Of a stretch of DNA of 64,000 nt, positions 11,757-22,711 are shown one piece after another. Each line of letters begins with the position of its first letter. The stretch's first letter is position 1. The translations under genes and the position numbers were made by a program. The notes below the pieces were generated by a model. That model saw only the letters and a list, made by a program, of their open reading frames with translations, ran no database searches and was not told where the DNA came from. The stretch lies in NCBI GenBank assembly GCA_022036555.1, contig CM039120.1:9648179-9712178 (forward strand), read 5' to 3'. Source of the DNA: Microstegium vimineum (taxonomy: Eukaryota; Streptophyta; Magnoliopsida; Poales; Poaceae).

Positions 11757-13430
11757 TACTATTTTATATATGCGGTCAGTCGGTCAGATGCCAATCATGT
11801 AACACATACTAGCTCCGTATATAAGTACAATGAACCGATGAAGGAGATGCTCCATGTTGGACTGTACACTTAGCTTGCAACAAACAGAAATGTTAATTAC
11901 TGCGATATACTATATCGGGGAATGCAATTTTCGTTTTTCGAGAAGTCAAGTAATTTAAATTTTAATTAGATTTATATAAAAAAAATACTAACATTTGTGA
12001 TATATAATTACTATCATTAGATTAGTTATAGAATATATTTTCATAATAAAACAATTTAGAGATATAAATATTAATACTATTTAATATAAAGTTGGTCAAA
12101 CTTGAGTTAATTTGACCGACACGATTCCCTTATATAGAAAAGGCTGGGCTCATATCATTGAATCAAAAGGATAAGGCCTGGTGACCGTTTGGCAGATCGA
12201 AGCTGATGATGATGGCCGGGCGTGCTAGCGAGATCGGCCGGCGCGTGGGAACACGTACAGGCATGCGTCGACGACGACGTGTTGCAGCCTGCCACAGCCT
12301 CCCGCGCGTTCCATTCTGCGGCTGGTTTTCAGACACGTGCGCGGTGCGCCGCCGCCTACCAGCGATCGAGCAGGAGTCCTGGCCGGTGTCCTGCTGAGGC
12401 AGCAGAGCAGGCGATGGTCTTCCACAGGAAGGATACTCGATCTAGGACGGCGCGCGGCCGACGTGCCGTGACCGAGAGAGTCGGCCGGTTTCTTCGCGAC
12501 GACGCGGAGAGACGCTGATGAACCCCCGGACCGGAGGCGCGGGTTCGGTTCTGCGTTTCTGCAAACCGCGGCGTGGTTTTGGTCGGCTGCGTTTTGGGGG
12601 CCTGGCGCCTGGAGACCTCGGTACAAGCTTAGCCTCGGACACGGCCCAGGAGAAGATGTGGTCCAGGTGGGGTCATGTTTGCTCTGCTTAGAACCTTTGC
12701 CGGCTCACCTAGCTTGCCTGGCAGAGATAGGCTAAACTAGCTCAGCAAAGCGAGGTCAATGTTTGGACTAATGTTTTGGTTACTCGGTCGTATAGTAACA
12801 CTGCCAGTAGGCTTGCCCGTACAGTAGCGCGGGCAGATTTGCTAGTTAATGCACCAAGTTAGCTTGCCCAGACAGGAGAGCCTCACCGGGAAAGGAAATC
12901 CTTGCCGAGCTGAGCGAGTTTGCCAGGCGTTTTGCATACATTCGGCTTCACTGCAGGCAACAATCGTTGTTCTTTAGTGAGTCCAAAATGAATGCGTCGT
13001 GTCACAAACTCTAATTCCTTCTTAATGAAATCCTGGCCAACGGGCCTGTTCTAAAAAAAAAAGTTTGCCAGGCGAAGTGCGCTTTGCTTCTGCCACTAAA
13101 CAGACAGCTGGCCTCCCTATGCGGATGCGCGAAACGGGCCTGGCTAAGGGCCGTCGGCCCAACCAATCACGCGAATCCAGTTTCCGCCTGGAAAACAATA
13201 CACCAAGGTCCAGGTTTGGATCCACCATGTCGGCCATCAATTCGCCGTCTCAAGTTAACGGCAAGGCAAGCCTCCCCGACAGGCTCCGTCCGTCCCGTCG
13301 ATCGGCACGCCACCGCGTGCCGCCCGCCTGCCTTGGCCAGCGGCCACCGTCCCGCCTACCGCGGTGTTTCTTTCCTCTCCTCCAAGCCAGCGCGCGGCGC
13401 CCACCTCCGGCACCGGACTTCCTTTTTATA
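11757..13430. other. Intergenic sequence upstream of the AIP2-like gene
   Basis: No gene is supported. GC-rich ORFs overlap on both strands at 12206-12642 and 13022-13250 with no recognisable motif, which looks like chance open frames in GC-rich sequence. The last few hundred bases should hold the promoter of the gene that starts at 13562. Confidence 0.5.
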
Positions 13431-13433
13431 CCT

Positions 13434-13440
13434 CCGCCGC
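13434..13440 (+). promoter_or_regulatory. Probable TATA-like box of the AIP2-like gene
   Basis: A TTTTATA sequence about 125 bp upstream of the start codon, in an otherwise GC-rich stretch. It is placed by position and motif only. Confidence 0.4.
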
Positions 13441-13561
13441 GGCGACGCACACCAACTACGATTCATAATCCTAATCCTGCCTATAAGCCCAAAAACTCTC
13501 GAAATCACAGGACGCGGATCCAGACCAGAGGCCTACTTCCCCCCTACCACAGCCTGCTGCC

Positions 13562-16500
13562 ATGTCGGCGACCGCTACGGACGAGGCCGCGGTGGAGGCG
13601 CGCATCCAGGCGCTGCGGCAGAGGCTCGGGAAGAAGCAGCAGTTCGAGGAGGCCGTAAACGAACTCGCCGCCGCCGTCCGGGACCGCTACGCCGGCGCCT
13701 CCCCCACCCTCCGCAAATCGGTAATGCAGACCCCACCTCACCTGCCTTCTAGAAGATGGATTTCGGATGGCCGGCACGGTTGGCTATCCAAAAACCAAAA
13801 TTCGATGTTGATGGAACAGTGGGCCGTAGCACTGCGTGGACATGGATTTGCTTCGATTGCAGCTGCTAAATTTTAGTCAGGATGTTTCCATAGTAGCAAT
13901 TAACTAGGGACATTCTCACCTATTCGTCAATAGATGATGAAACCAAGGATGGCTTAACTCGCTGTGCCACTATGGTGTTGGTCAAAACTTAGATCTTCTT
14001 ATAGCAACGTGCCTGTTGAGTAATGATATGACTTAGTGTCATGGTCCTAGACCCAGCAATAGCAGTGATTGGTGATTTGGGATACAACACAAGAGAATCA
14101 GAATGGGATTGAGACATGAAATAGCAAGGAATCATAGGCAGTTAGCAAGAACTAGTACATGAGCAGAGTCCAGAGGTAGGAGAATACAGAACCTATACTT
14201 GTTCTGTTCGATCCCCTTTCCTGGCATGTGCTCTGATCCTTTATAGCAGCACAACACTAGCCCATTTGGCAGCCCAATTCATGACACTTTGCTTTACCAC
14301 TGTTATATCAATTAAGGAATGCTCTAACTGAGATCATCATGTTTGAGATCATATAAAAGTGGCATCACAACCCCAGATTTGGTCGCCATCTGAGGAACAA
14401 ACTTATCTGCATAAGTATAGTAACACATGATGTGGGGCATAGGGAGCCATAAGGCCAAGGTAACTTCTCTTGATGTGCTTAACTAAGAGTACATGAAAGA
14501 TGTGTATATGCTACTCTATGGCACACACACACATATACAAATTGAGATATCTGCCATGGAGCTGCAAAATGCATAGCATCTTTTTGTGTCATTTTTATCT
14601 ATATTAATGTTATAAAAAAGGTACCCTCAGCGATTCTTTTAACTGGAAACGATCTTGTCATTCAATTTGCATCCTATAGTACAACTGTATGCCTACATTG
14701 GTATTATTTTTTATAATCTCTTATTTCTTTGGGCTGATATGGCCTTGAATGTCCTTTATGTTCACTCTTGACTGTTACAAGAGTGTCATCTAGCAAACAC
14801 ACTAGCAGTGTGGGTCATCAAGTAGTGGTATCAGCCAGCTGGGGTAATGACAGTGGTCACCGACCTTGGTTACTGTATGGCCCTATAGGGTGAGGCGGGG
14901 GGTCGAGGTTTTCTGGACCGGTTTCACTGAGTTTTTTTAGCGCAAACTGCAAAGCCATGGGGCAGTCCCCCCCCCCCCCCCCCCCCCCCCCCGCGCGTCT
15001 CCCCCCTGGTTGAATTTTTTTAATGAATGTCATCTGTTGTCTTTGTTTTTATTTTGAGCATTTGTTACTTTCCGCAGATGTATTCAACGGTTTGCCGTGT
15101 TGCAACAGTACTTCAAACCAGATATACAGCTCCGGGATTCTGGCATGCTGGTCTGAACCTCTTCATGGGAACAGAGAAGCTGGTAAGTAATCCTGCTGAA
15201 AAGGAGCACCTGAAGACCTTCATTTCAAGGGCCCGTGAGCATCTTGATGAAAAAGAAATTGAGGATTCCATGCCAAGCAACAGAGAAGCAGGTACATAAC
15301 ATATTTAAAATCTTATTGTTAGATTAATGAACAAAGTCTAAATATTTAGTTAGAATGCACTATGGTGAATTGTTATTTATAATGAAACATCCAAAAGCGT
15401 CTATAAATAGTTAAATATACATGTGGAGCCCTGTATGAAATGAGTTATCTCATGGTAATGTTGTAAGAACTACTTCAAATGCCGACCATTTAATTAGATG
15501 ACATCTGTTGGGTTTATCAAGTTGAGCATATGTAAATGCGAAACAAATGTGGGTCTATTTCTGTTATACACTTAACATAGATATATTTCCTCAAAAGTAT
15601 TACACTATTACCTATCAACATCTATTCTGTTAGTAAGATATTGCTTTTTGCAGACACCAGATTTCTTTTTGAAGGGCACCTTACTGTGGGACAGGAGCCT
15701 CCACCTCCAGCATGGCTTGTTGCCCAGAATTTAACACGGGAATTGAGCATACTAACTGAAGCCTCTGGAGATCAAGATGGGAACAGCAATAGAACAGTGC
15801 CTAGAGCAGAGGAGATTACACCTTCTATATTGGACCTCCTAGAAACCATATCAGGCGACAGGGATCTAGAAACTGCTTTAGAAGAATCACTGCAGGTGTG
15901 CATTAACACTTAATAATAATTTCATGAGAATCCACTTCTTTAGTACATTGCTAGGTCTTTTGTCTGCGCACACTGCTAGGTTTTTTAACCAACTAAAGAA
16001 GGTTGCACAATTATATGCTTCTGATTTTATTAGTATATCCAATCTCATGACAAACTACCCTTGCACTCAAGTGACAGTACTGATTTGCTCAAAGGCATAG
16101 GTAATCTCATCATGTTTTGGTGGATGGGGAATTCTCTTTAAATTTATTATTATCATTTGTATTGGCCTTGCAAACTTGCATGTAATGGGAAGGATCTAGC
16201 CGTACAATTTGTAGTCAACTTTCTAACTCTGCCATGTAAGTCTGCTTCAGATAGCTGGAACTGTAATAGGATGTGAAAATACTGATCTCGAGTTTACATT
16301 TTAATGCCAGGGAATCATTGAGCATCCACCAAGAGCACCCCCGGCTTCAAAGGAAGTTGTTGCCAATCTACCTGTCATTGCTGTTACCGAGGAAGTCATC
16401 ACTAGATTCGGTAGTGAGACGGAGTGTGCTGTCTGCCGCGAAAACTTGGTTGTGGATGACAAGATGCAGGAGCTTCCTTGCAAGCATCTCTTCCATCCTC

Positions 16501-16768
16501 TTTGTCTGAAGCCATGGCTGGTAAACTTGTTGTGAACCCTTCAAATAAGTAGGTATATTTGGAGTTTGTGAATTTGTCATAAGTGTATCTAACCAATTGT
16601 GATTTTTTTTTCATTTAGGACGAGAACAACTCCTGCCCTATCTGTCGGCATGAGCTGAGGACGGATGACCATGTGTATGAGAGTAGGAAGGAGCGTGAAA
16701 AGGAGGAGGAAGAAGATAGAAGGGGTGCGGCGAATGCTGTCAGGGGTGGGGAATTCATGTATATCTGA
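13562..16768 (+). CDS. AIP2: RING-H2 E3 ubiquitin ligase, AIP2-like
   Basis: Five exons: 13562-13720, 15078-15291, 15654-15895, 16311-16520 and 16619-16768. All introns are GT-AG and frames join cleanly to 324 aa. The N-terminal half (residues 1-125) has the QRLGKKQQFEEAV and SPTLRKS motifs and the CRVATVLQTRY segment typical of AIP2 proteins. The conserved LFEGHLTV motif follows. The C3H2C3 RING spans residues 244-284 with ligands C244, C247, C262, H264, H267, C270, C281 and C284. The C-terminus is rich in Glu/Lys/Arg and ends RGGEFMYI. Known for the family: Arabidopsis AIP2 ubiquitinates the seed regulator ABI3 and limits abscisic acid signalling. Length and motif order match a full-length gene. 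Exon 2 contains an internal CTG-GTAAGT consensus donor at 15183 that I treat as coding because the family motif EKLVS runs through it. Confidence 0.92.
14967..14992. repeat. Poly-C tract of 26 bases
   Basis: An uninterrupted run of 26 C within intron 1 of the AIP2-like gene, about 85 bp upstream of the exon 2 acceptor. Runs of this length are prone to slippage and to sequencing error, so the exact count is uncertain. Confidence 0.95.
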
Positions 16769-16947
16769 ACTCAACAGTACCAGAATGTAATCCCTTTGAT
16801 GAACTTCGTGATTATCTGATGCATTACTGTCGTACACCTCTTATTCTCCGCAAATACTAGGTATAACCATGTGCTACATGTACCTAGTTATCTTATACCT
16901 CTGATGACCTGTGCCATGTGCTGTTTGTTCGTTTATCTTATCATCTA

Positions 16948-17104
16948 CTCCCTCCGTTCCAGATTATAAAGAGATTATAAGTCGCTTTGACTTTTTTGGT
17001 ACGTCCATTTTGCTATGTACCTAGATATAATAATATGTCTAGATACATAGCAATATGGATGAACCAAAAAAGTCAAAACGACTTATAATTTGGAACGGAG
17101 AGAG
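16948..17104. mobile_element. Stowaway-like MITE (family 2, copy 2), near-perfect fold-back
   Basis: It begins CTCCCTCCGTTCCAGATTAT and ends with a TTTGGAACGGAGAGAG sequence, with TA on both sides. The two halves are inverted repeats of about 70 bp each: AAGTCGCTTTGACTTTTTTGG pairs with CCAAAAAAGTCAAAACGACTT. It lies about 180 bp after the stop codon of the AIP2-like gene, so it may be in or next to the 3' UTR. Confidence 0.88.
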
Positions 17105-17153
17105 TAGTTTCTAGGCCTAGATGCATAGCTGGAATCCTAATCGTGGTGACTAA

Positions 17154-17500
17154 GGGGGTGTTTGGATCCCATTGGCAAATTGGTAAAAGACCAAAAGAAT
17201 TGCTATTTTTTGGCAAATAAATCTAAACATGCAAGACAAAAAATAGTAAAAGAGTAAAAATTTGTCATTTGCCATTTACCACTTTGGAGTGGCAAATAAA
17301 GGCAAATAGAAAATCCTACCACTCATACTCCTCCCTCTTATGCATGACATGTGAATAAGTGTAATTATTAGGGGTACAATTGTCTTTGTATGTGTCATTT
17401 GTCATTTTCCATTTGTCATTTGTCAAGGGATCCAAACACCCTCAAGTGACAAAAGATTTGCTAAATTTATTTGCTATTTGCCAAAAGATCCAAACACCCC
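17154..17500. mobile_element. Tourist-like (PIF/Harbinger) MITE
   Basis: The ends are GGGGTGTTTGGATC and GATCCAAACACCCC, perfect 14-bp inverted repeats apart from one extra G, flanked by TAA on each side, the usual TWA target of PIF/Harbinger elements. An internal GGATCCAAACACCCTC near 17428 repeats the end, which suggests a tandem or nested end. About 347 bp, non-coding. Confidence 0.85.
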
Positions 17501-17958
17501 TAAGTCATCAACATAAAGTCGAGATGTAATCATAGTATGTCGCTTTTGATCGACAAAGGAGTAGCATAAGTTGTGAGGATTGGCTAGTACGATAATCGGA
17601 GCTATGATTATGTGGACAGTCACACAGAGAGACGAAGCGGATAAGCTTGAACGGTTTTTGGAATATGAGTCTAGCATATCTTGCAAAAGAATTAGAGTGA
17701 TAGAGTGGGCATAATCGATTGTCCGGGGAGTATAGGGCAGTGACTGGGGCTGTGACAGGCTGGTCTGTGCACGTGAAACTTAAGAGCTGTTGCAAAGGAA
17801 GGAATGGGTTTAATTAGGAAGAGTGGTTCAAGTGCAATAGCGTTTTACCGGCTATGCATTAACATGGATCACGATCTCAACTTACCAGCAGTAGCAGTTT
17901 TGGAATACGGCTTCAGCTCGCCCTGTGGCAGAAAGTTTATGGACTCCGAAGTTTGATA

Positions 17959-18217
17959 GGTCTGTTTGGTTCGTACCGTAGTTTGCCGTGTCACAACTTC
18001 GATAAAGTGTGATTGTCATAGAAAGTTCAACGAATAAAATTGAAGTCAAGTTGTGGCAACGTTTAGCAAGAAAATAAGTCTGACGTGTGGGACACTGTGC
18101 TAAGAAAGTACGGCACGTTGCACGCTGTAGTTGTAGCAACGAATCAAACAACGGTCAAAATAACTATGGCACAACGAACTTGTGGCATGGCACGTTCTGG
18201 TCACGAATCAAACAAGC
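17959..18217. mobile_element. Candidate MITE with imperfect terminal inverted repeats
   Basis: The left end GGTCTGTTTGGTTCGTACC and the right end GGTCACGAATCAAACAAGC are imperfect inverted repeats of about 19 bp. I could not find a clean target duplication, so the superfamily is open. Confidence 0.5.
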
Positions 18218-19571
18218 TAAGGGCCGAACAAAGATGTCTGGATTGAATTAATTAAAAAGTTTATGAGGTCTTAGAAAAACTTCAAAAGTTTATGGAAAAA
18301 AAAAACAATTTTTAAAGTTGATAGATCAAACTGTTCCTTGCGTAAGCTATGGATCTATGATGCATTTAATCAATTGTTTATATATGTTTTTTATGGCTGT
18401 TGTCTACCACCACCTCAAAACAATTCATGATTACCCCTTTCACGACCTCTTTGTAGTGTATCCTATAAACCCCTCGGTTGACAAGTTTCCCAACCTGCGC
18501 AAACAAATTGTGTCTAGATTCATTATCAAAGTTCTCTCTTGCACGACTTGCAAGCTTACTAAAACAAGACATCCTTTCAAACAAGTCAACCTATTCATAT
18601 TCTCAAATCTCCATTTTCCTGACCCTTCCACCATGAAACATAAGCACGAAACAAACAATCCATCTACAAAATTTCAAATACAATATATGATAGCTTAACT
18701 TCAAAATCTTCAAACAAATGAGTGAAAGTACCCAACTCTAATGATCTAGGTTCCTATTAAAAAAACTCTACGAAAACACAATACTTAGATAAATTGGTTA
18801 GTAAAATAGGTGACCCTAGAAGCAACTGCTTTGTCTAGCCTATACACCACTACAAAGCAAGCCTTTAGAAGTTCTAGTAGAAAGTTAACTCTACAACTAG
18901 TGCACTCGAGAAACACTACTCCTAGTTTAGCCAAACAAGTACACTAAACTAGCTTTCTACTCAACTTGAGCTACAACTACAACTAGAGAGCTACTCAACC
19001 AAGCAATAGTTGTACAAGTACAAGAATGTAAAGCACAAAGTGTAGAATTGCAAACCACTGGGCAAGAAGGTGACAATATTTATCTCCGAGGTTTGGTTGC
19101 TTGCCAACAACCTCAATCCTTGTTGAAGTGACTCTTTTTGTGATTGCTTGACCCTCAACATAGGTGCCACAAGAATAAAATCAACCAATACTACTCCAAC
19201 TAGCCTCGAGTATTCCACTAGAGTTGTTCTTCGTGCTCTCCTGCGGGGCGAGCACAATACTTTCACAAGAACTTGATTAAAGCCACCCAACAACACCAAC
19301 AAAGGTGACCAATGATCCACCTCTAATCCAATCCATCTAGGTGGCAACAACCACCAAGAGTAATAAGAAATTCATAACTCAAACGATGAACTAGTGCCAC
19401 TAGATGCAAACTCTCTAAAAGAATGCACTAGATCTCTCCCAATCTCACTTCTGACCAAACTCTAAGCAAGGGAGTGAGTGGGAAGTGCCCTTGAGCACTC
19501 CAAGGGTTTGTATATTAGTTAGAATGCTAATAAAGACCCTAAAGGCCGAGCATGCCCCCTATTTATAAGCT
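18218..19571. repeat. Older Copia-LTR-like sequence, left piece of a split target
   Basis: No intact gene. From about 18740 on, the text resembles the LTRs found further right (an aligned GAGGTTTGGTTGCTTGCCAACAACC block, tandem CTACAACTACAACT, many short CTAG words). The pieces at 28848-29061 and 42806-43650 look like the continuation of the same old sequence, split by later insertions. The portion 18218-18740 is unassigned. An ORF at 18318-18698 has no recognisable motif. Confidence 0.45.
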
Positions 19572-19695
19572 TGAAAGGACCTTGATGTCACCTAGGAGGC
19601 CTAGAGGGGGGGGGGTGAATAGGCATACAAAATATAGCTCAAACTAATCTCAGCACAGAGGGTGGCACTTCCTCCCTTGAGGGCGTCAGTGCCGC

Positions 19696-22651
19696 TGAAA
19701 GACCTTGTTTGGTTTTGGTTAATTGATGAAACCTATGGACTAACCCTTGTAACTAAGTGTATGATCAAGATAGGGTGGTCCACCTTGGAACATGGAGCTA
19801 GATGGATGATCATGGTGAATCAAGTGCTTCATGGACTAAGGAAAAGAAGAAAGAGAAAAACAAAAATGGGCTCAAGGCAAAGGTATATCATAGGGCCATT
19901 TTTGGTTTAGTGATCAAGACACTATAGAGAGTGTGATCACATTTAGGATAGATAGCCGTACTATCAAGAAGGGAAAACTCGTGTCGTTTGCGGTTATCAT
20001 GTGCCACTAGGTTTGCATTGCATATCCATATAAAATGAACCTAAAGTGACACAAACTAAAACAAATCCAAGAAATATATGTTGCAAAGGCTAACACAGGT
20101 GGACAAGGTTTGGATCATGAGGTGTTAGCACTTGAAGACTTGGAGAAGAAGAAATGGCTCGGTTGGCCACTCAGAGAGGCTCCGGACGCAAGGTTCGGAC
20201 GCAGGGCAGAGGCCGACCGGACCATCGGAGATGCGACCGGAGGCATACCCTAGCCCTCGGGCTCTCTGGACAGGTGGTCCGGACACAGATGATTGTCCGG
20301 ATGCGGACTCCGGATGCAGCGTCCGGAGGATGGAGCTCTCTGGACTCCTCTGGTCTATTTATCTGGACACTGAATGCGGTCCGGACGCAAGAGACCGGAC
20401 GCGGATCCAGTGCTGAGGAGCTCTCTGGACCCTCTCTGGATTGGGTCCGGACGCAAGAAACAAGTGGACCGGACGCTACTTGTTGGGAATATGCCCTAGA
20501 GGTAATCATAGAGATGATGTATTCCTTGTATCCATGACATGTTATGAATATCCATTAAAGACAACTTGTATCGATTAACAATTATGTGAATTGCTTGTGA
20601 AACTCTTTTACTTGTATGGTTATTATAAAAGTTGTCCCTGATCGGAGTTCATGCAAGAATGCACATGAATATTAGATCAGCACATTATTAGTTGATGACT
20701 ATGTTTCACAAGTCATGGACATGAAATGTCAAACTAATAATGTGGGCACATGTAGGACATGGTGCTGGACAGACCCGACATGAGATTGTCTCTATACACA
20801 TCGTGTACGTTATGTCCTTAGACCTGATATTGTTGTATGTACTCAAGATGTGAAACGACCTACCCTAGGACTACCAAACGCTACTCCGTGACTGGGTAGT
20901 TATAAAGGTAGCTTTAAGGTTTGTCAGGAAACATGCTGTGAGACATAGTCAATCAAGATGGAATTTGCCACTCTCCATATGAGAGAGATATCACTGGATC
21001 ACTCAAATGATTAGATCATGAAATGCATGGTCGTGCTTGGGTTAAGTGTTAACCCACGAGTTGAACCAAATATCATGAGGCAAAGGAATAACATGTGTAT
21101 TTTATTATGGTGGTTCGTCTGATATGATCATAGCGTATGCATAGGAGTTGACACGCCTTGCTAGAGGCCGCTATCTACTATTGGTCGAGTAAGAGTACTT
21201 GGGCCATGTCTATGTGTGCGTGAGCCCATAGGGTCGCACGCTTAAGGGGCTCGAAGCCTAATTCGGGTTGGACCCGAATTAGACTAGGTTTAGGGTTGCT
21301 AATGGGCCTCCAACGTGGGAGCTCATTAGGACGCCTATATAAGCAAGGGGTGGGCGCGGGGTGAGATACTCACGTCCTTTGGCAGCCGCCGTCGCCCTCC
21401 CATGCTCGCGCCTAGTACTCCTCGCGGACCTAGCAGTCCAGAGGCGTGATGCTTCTTCCCTGCACGTGTGGGATTCCTCAGAGGTGTTGCATCTGGAGCA
21501 CAAGGACGAACCGCGAGTAAGAGACGTTGAGACAGACGACCTCGCAACTGTACGGCACTGCTGCGAAACAAGTGGACCGGACGCTACTGTGCCTTGCGCC
21601 CGGAGGCGACACGCAGGCATAGGCAAGGGCGCCAACGGGCGAATTCAAATGGCAGAGGGTCCGGACGCATGCGCGATGGTCCGGACCCCCTGTGTAGCTT
21701 GCGTCCGGACTGGCGCAGAAAAGCGTGGAAGATGGGCAAAACGGCTAGCTCGGTGGTGAAAGCTATTTAAGTGATTTGGCCGGCTCCTAGGGCTCTCTCT
21801 TGCATCTCTCATTCATTTGATACACTTGTGCTTGCTTGAGATAGCCCCCAACTCACTCTCTTCACTCTTGTTGCATACTTGTGAGAGTTTGAGTGATCCA
21901 AGTGCTTTGATCATTGCATTGCTTCTTAGTGGCACTTGGTCATCGTCATCGCCGCGTGGTTTCTTGTTATTCTTGGTGTTTGCCAACACCTATACGGCTT
22001 GGTGATTGTGGAGAAGCTTCGACGCAATTGGTGATTGTTTGCGGCCGACTTCGGTGATTGTGAGAGGGCTTGTACCCACCTCGGCGGAGAGCCAATTGGT
22101 AACTCTAGTGGATTGCTCGTGTCATTGAGTTACTCTCATTTGGGTGGATTCTTGTGGCGCCCGAGTTAGTGGGTTAGGCTTGTCATTGCCTATTAGCCAC
22201 CGAATCACCACTTGAGTAGTCGACACAACGGGGACTAGCTTGGTGGCAACCAAGTGAACCTCGGGAGAAAAATCAATTGTCATCTTGTCTCCCGACTACT
22301 CTTTGGTGTTCATATTGTGATTGGTTCATCCTATTGACATCCATACATCACAAGGCATCAGTATATCAATCACCTCCTCTCTTGTATCTACTCTTTCATA
22401 TCTTGTCTAGTTAGCTTGCTTGTTAGCTCCTTTAATAGTTGTTCTTGCTAGCTTGTGCTAAGTGCTTTAGGTTCTTGCTATTGATTGTCAAGCACTTAGT
22501 TAACTAGAATTGCATTGGATAGGTGGCTTTGCACCCCAAGTAGAGCTAGAGCAAAAAGCTTCACTTAAGTGTTATCTAACCTTTGCTCTAGTGTTTTGTA
22601 GAATTTTTTATTAGGCTATTCAACCCCCCTCTAGCCATCTAGGACCTTTCA
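19696..22651 (+). repeat. 5' LTR of Copia A (contains a nested solo LTR)
   Basis: The ends TGAAAG and CTTTCA are inverted. Without the nested insertion at 20481-21570 it is about 1.85 kb, close to the 1915-bp solo LTR at 37178-39092, with which it shares the start (TTTGGTTTTG, ATTGATGAAACC) and end (CTCTAGCCAT, GACCTTTCA). It carries repeated TCCGGACGC words on both sides of the nested insertion. Confidence 0.85.
20481..21570 (+). mobile_element. Solo LTR, BARE/WIS-like start, nested in the 5' LTR of Copia A
   Basis: It starts TGTTGGGAATATGCCCTAGA, which resembles the start of BARE-1/WIS-type Copia LTRs, and ends GCTGCGAAACA. A TATATAA box at 21336-21342 followed by AGCAAGG fits an LTR promoter. 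It has no internal coding region. Unusually, a 24-bp direct repeat (20457-20480 and 21565-21588) flanks it instead of a 5-bp target duplication; the right copy overlaps the last six bases of the LTR. Confidence 0.75.
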
Positions 22652-22653
22652 AG

Positions 22654-22667
22654 TGGTATCAGAGCCG
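22654..22667 (+). other. Primer binding site of Copia A
   Basis: TGGTATCAGAGCCG, two bases after the LTR end, is complementary to the 3' end of initiator tRNA-Met, as is usual for plant Copia elements. Confidence 0.85.
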
Positions 22668-22711
22668 TGGTCACCATATTATCAAGGCTTAACAACCTTT
22701 GGTGTTAAGAG

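Noticed and set aside
12206..12642. Overlapping ORFs of 60-133 codons on both strands
   Set aside because: Arg/Pro/Ala-rich readings in several frames at once are expected by chance in GC-rich DNA.
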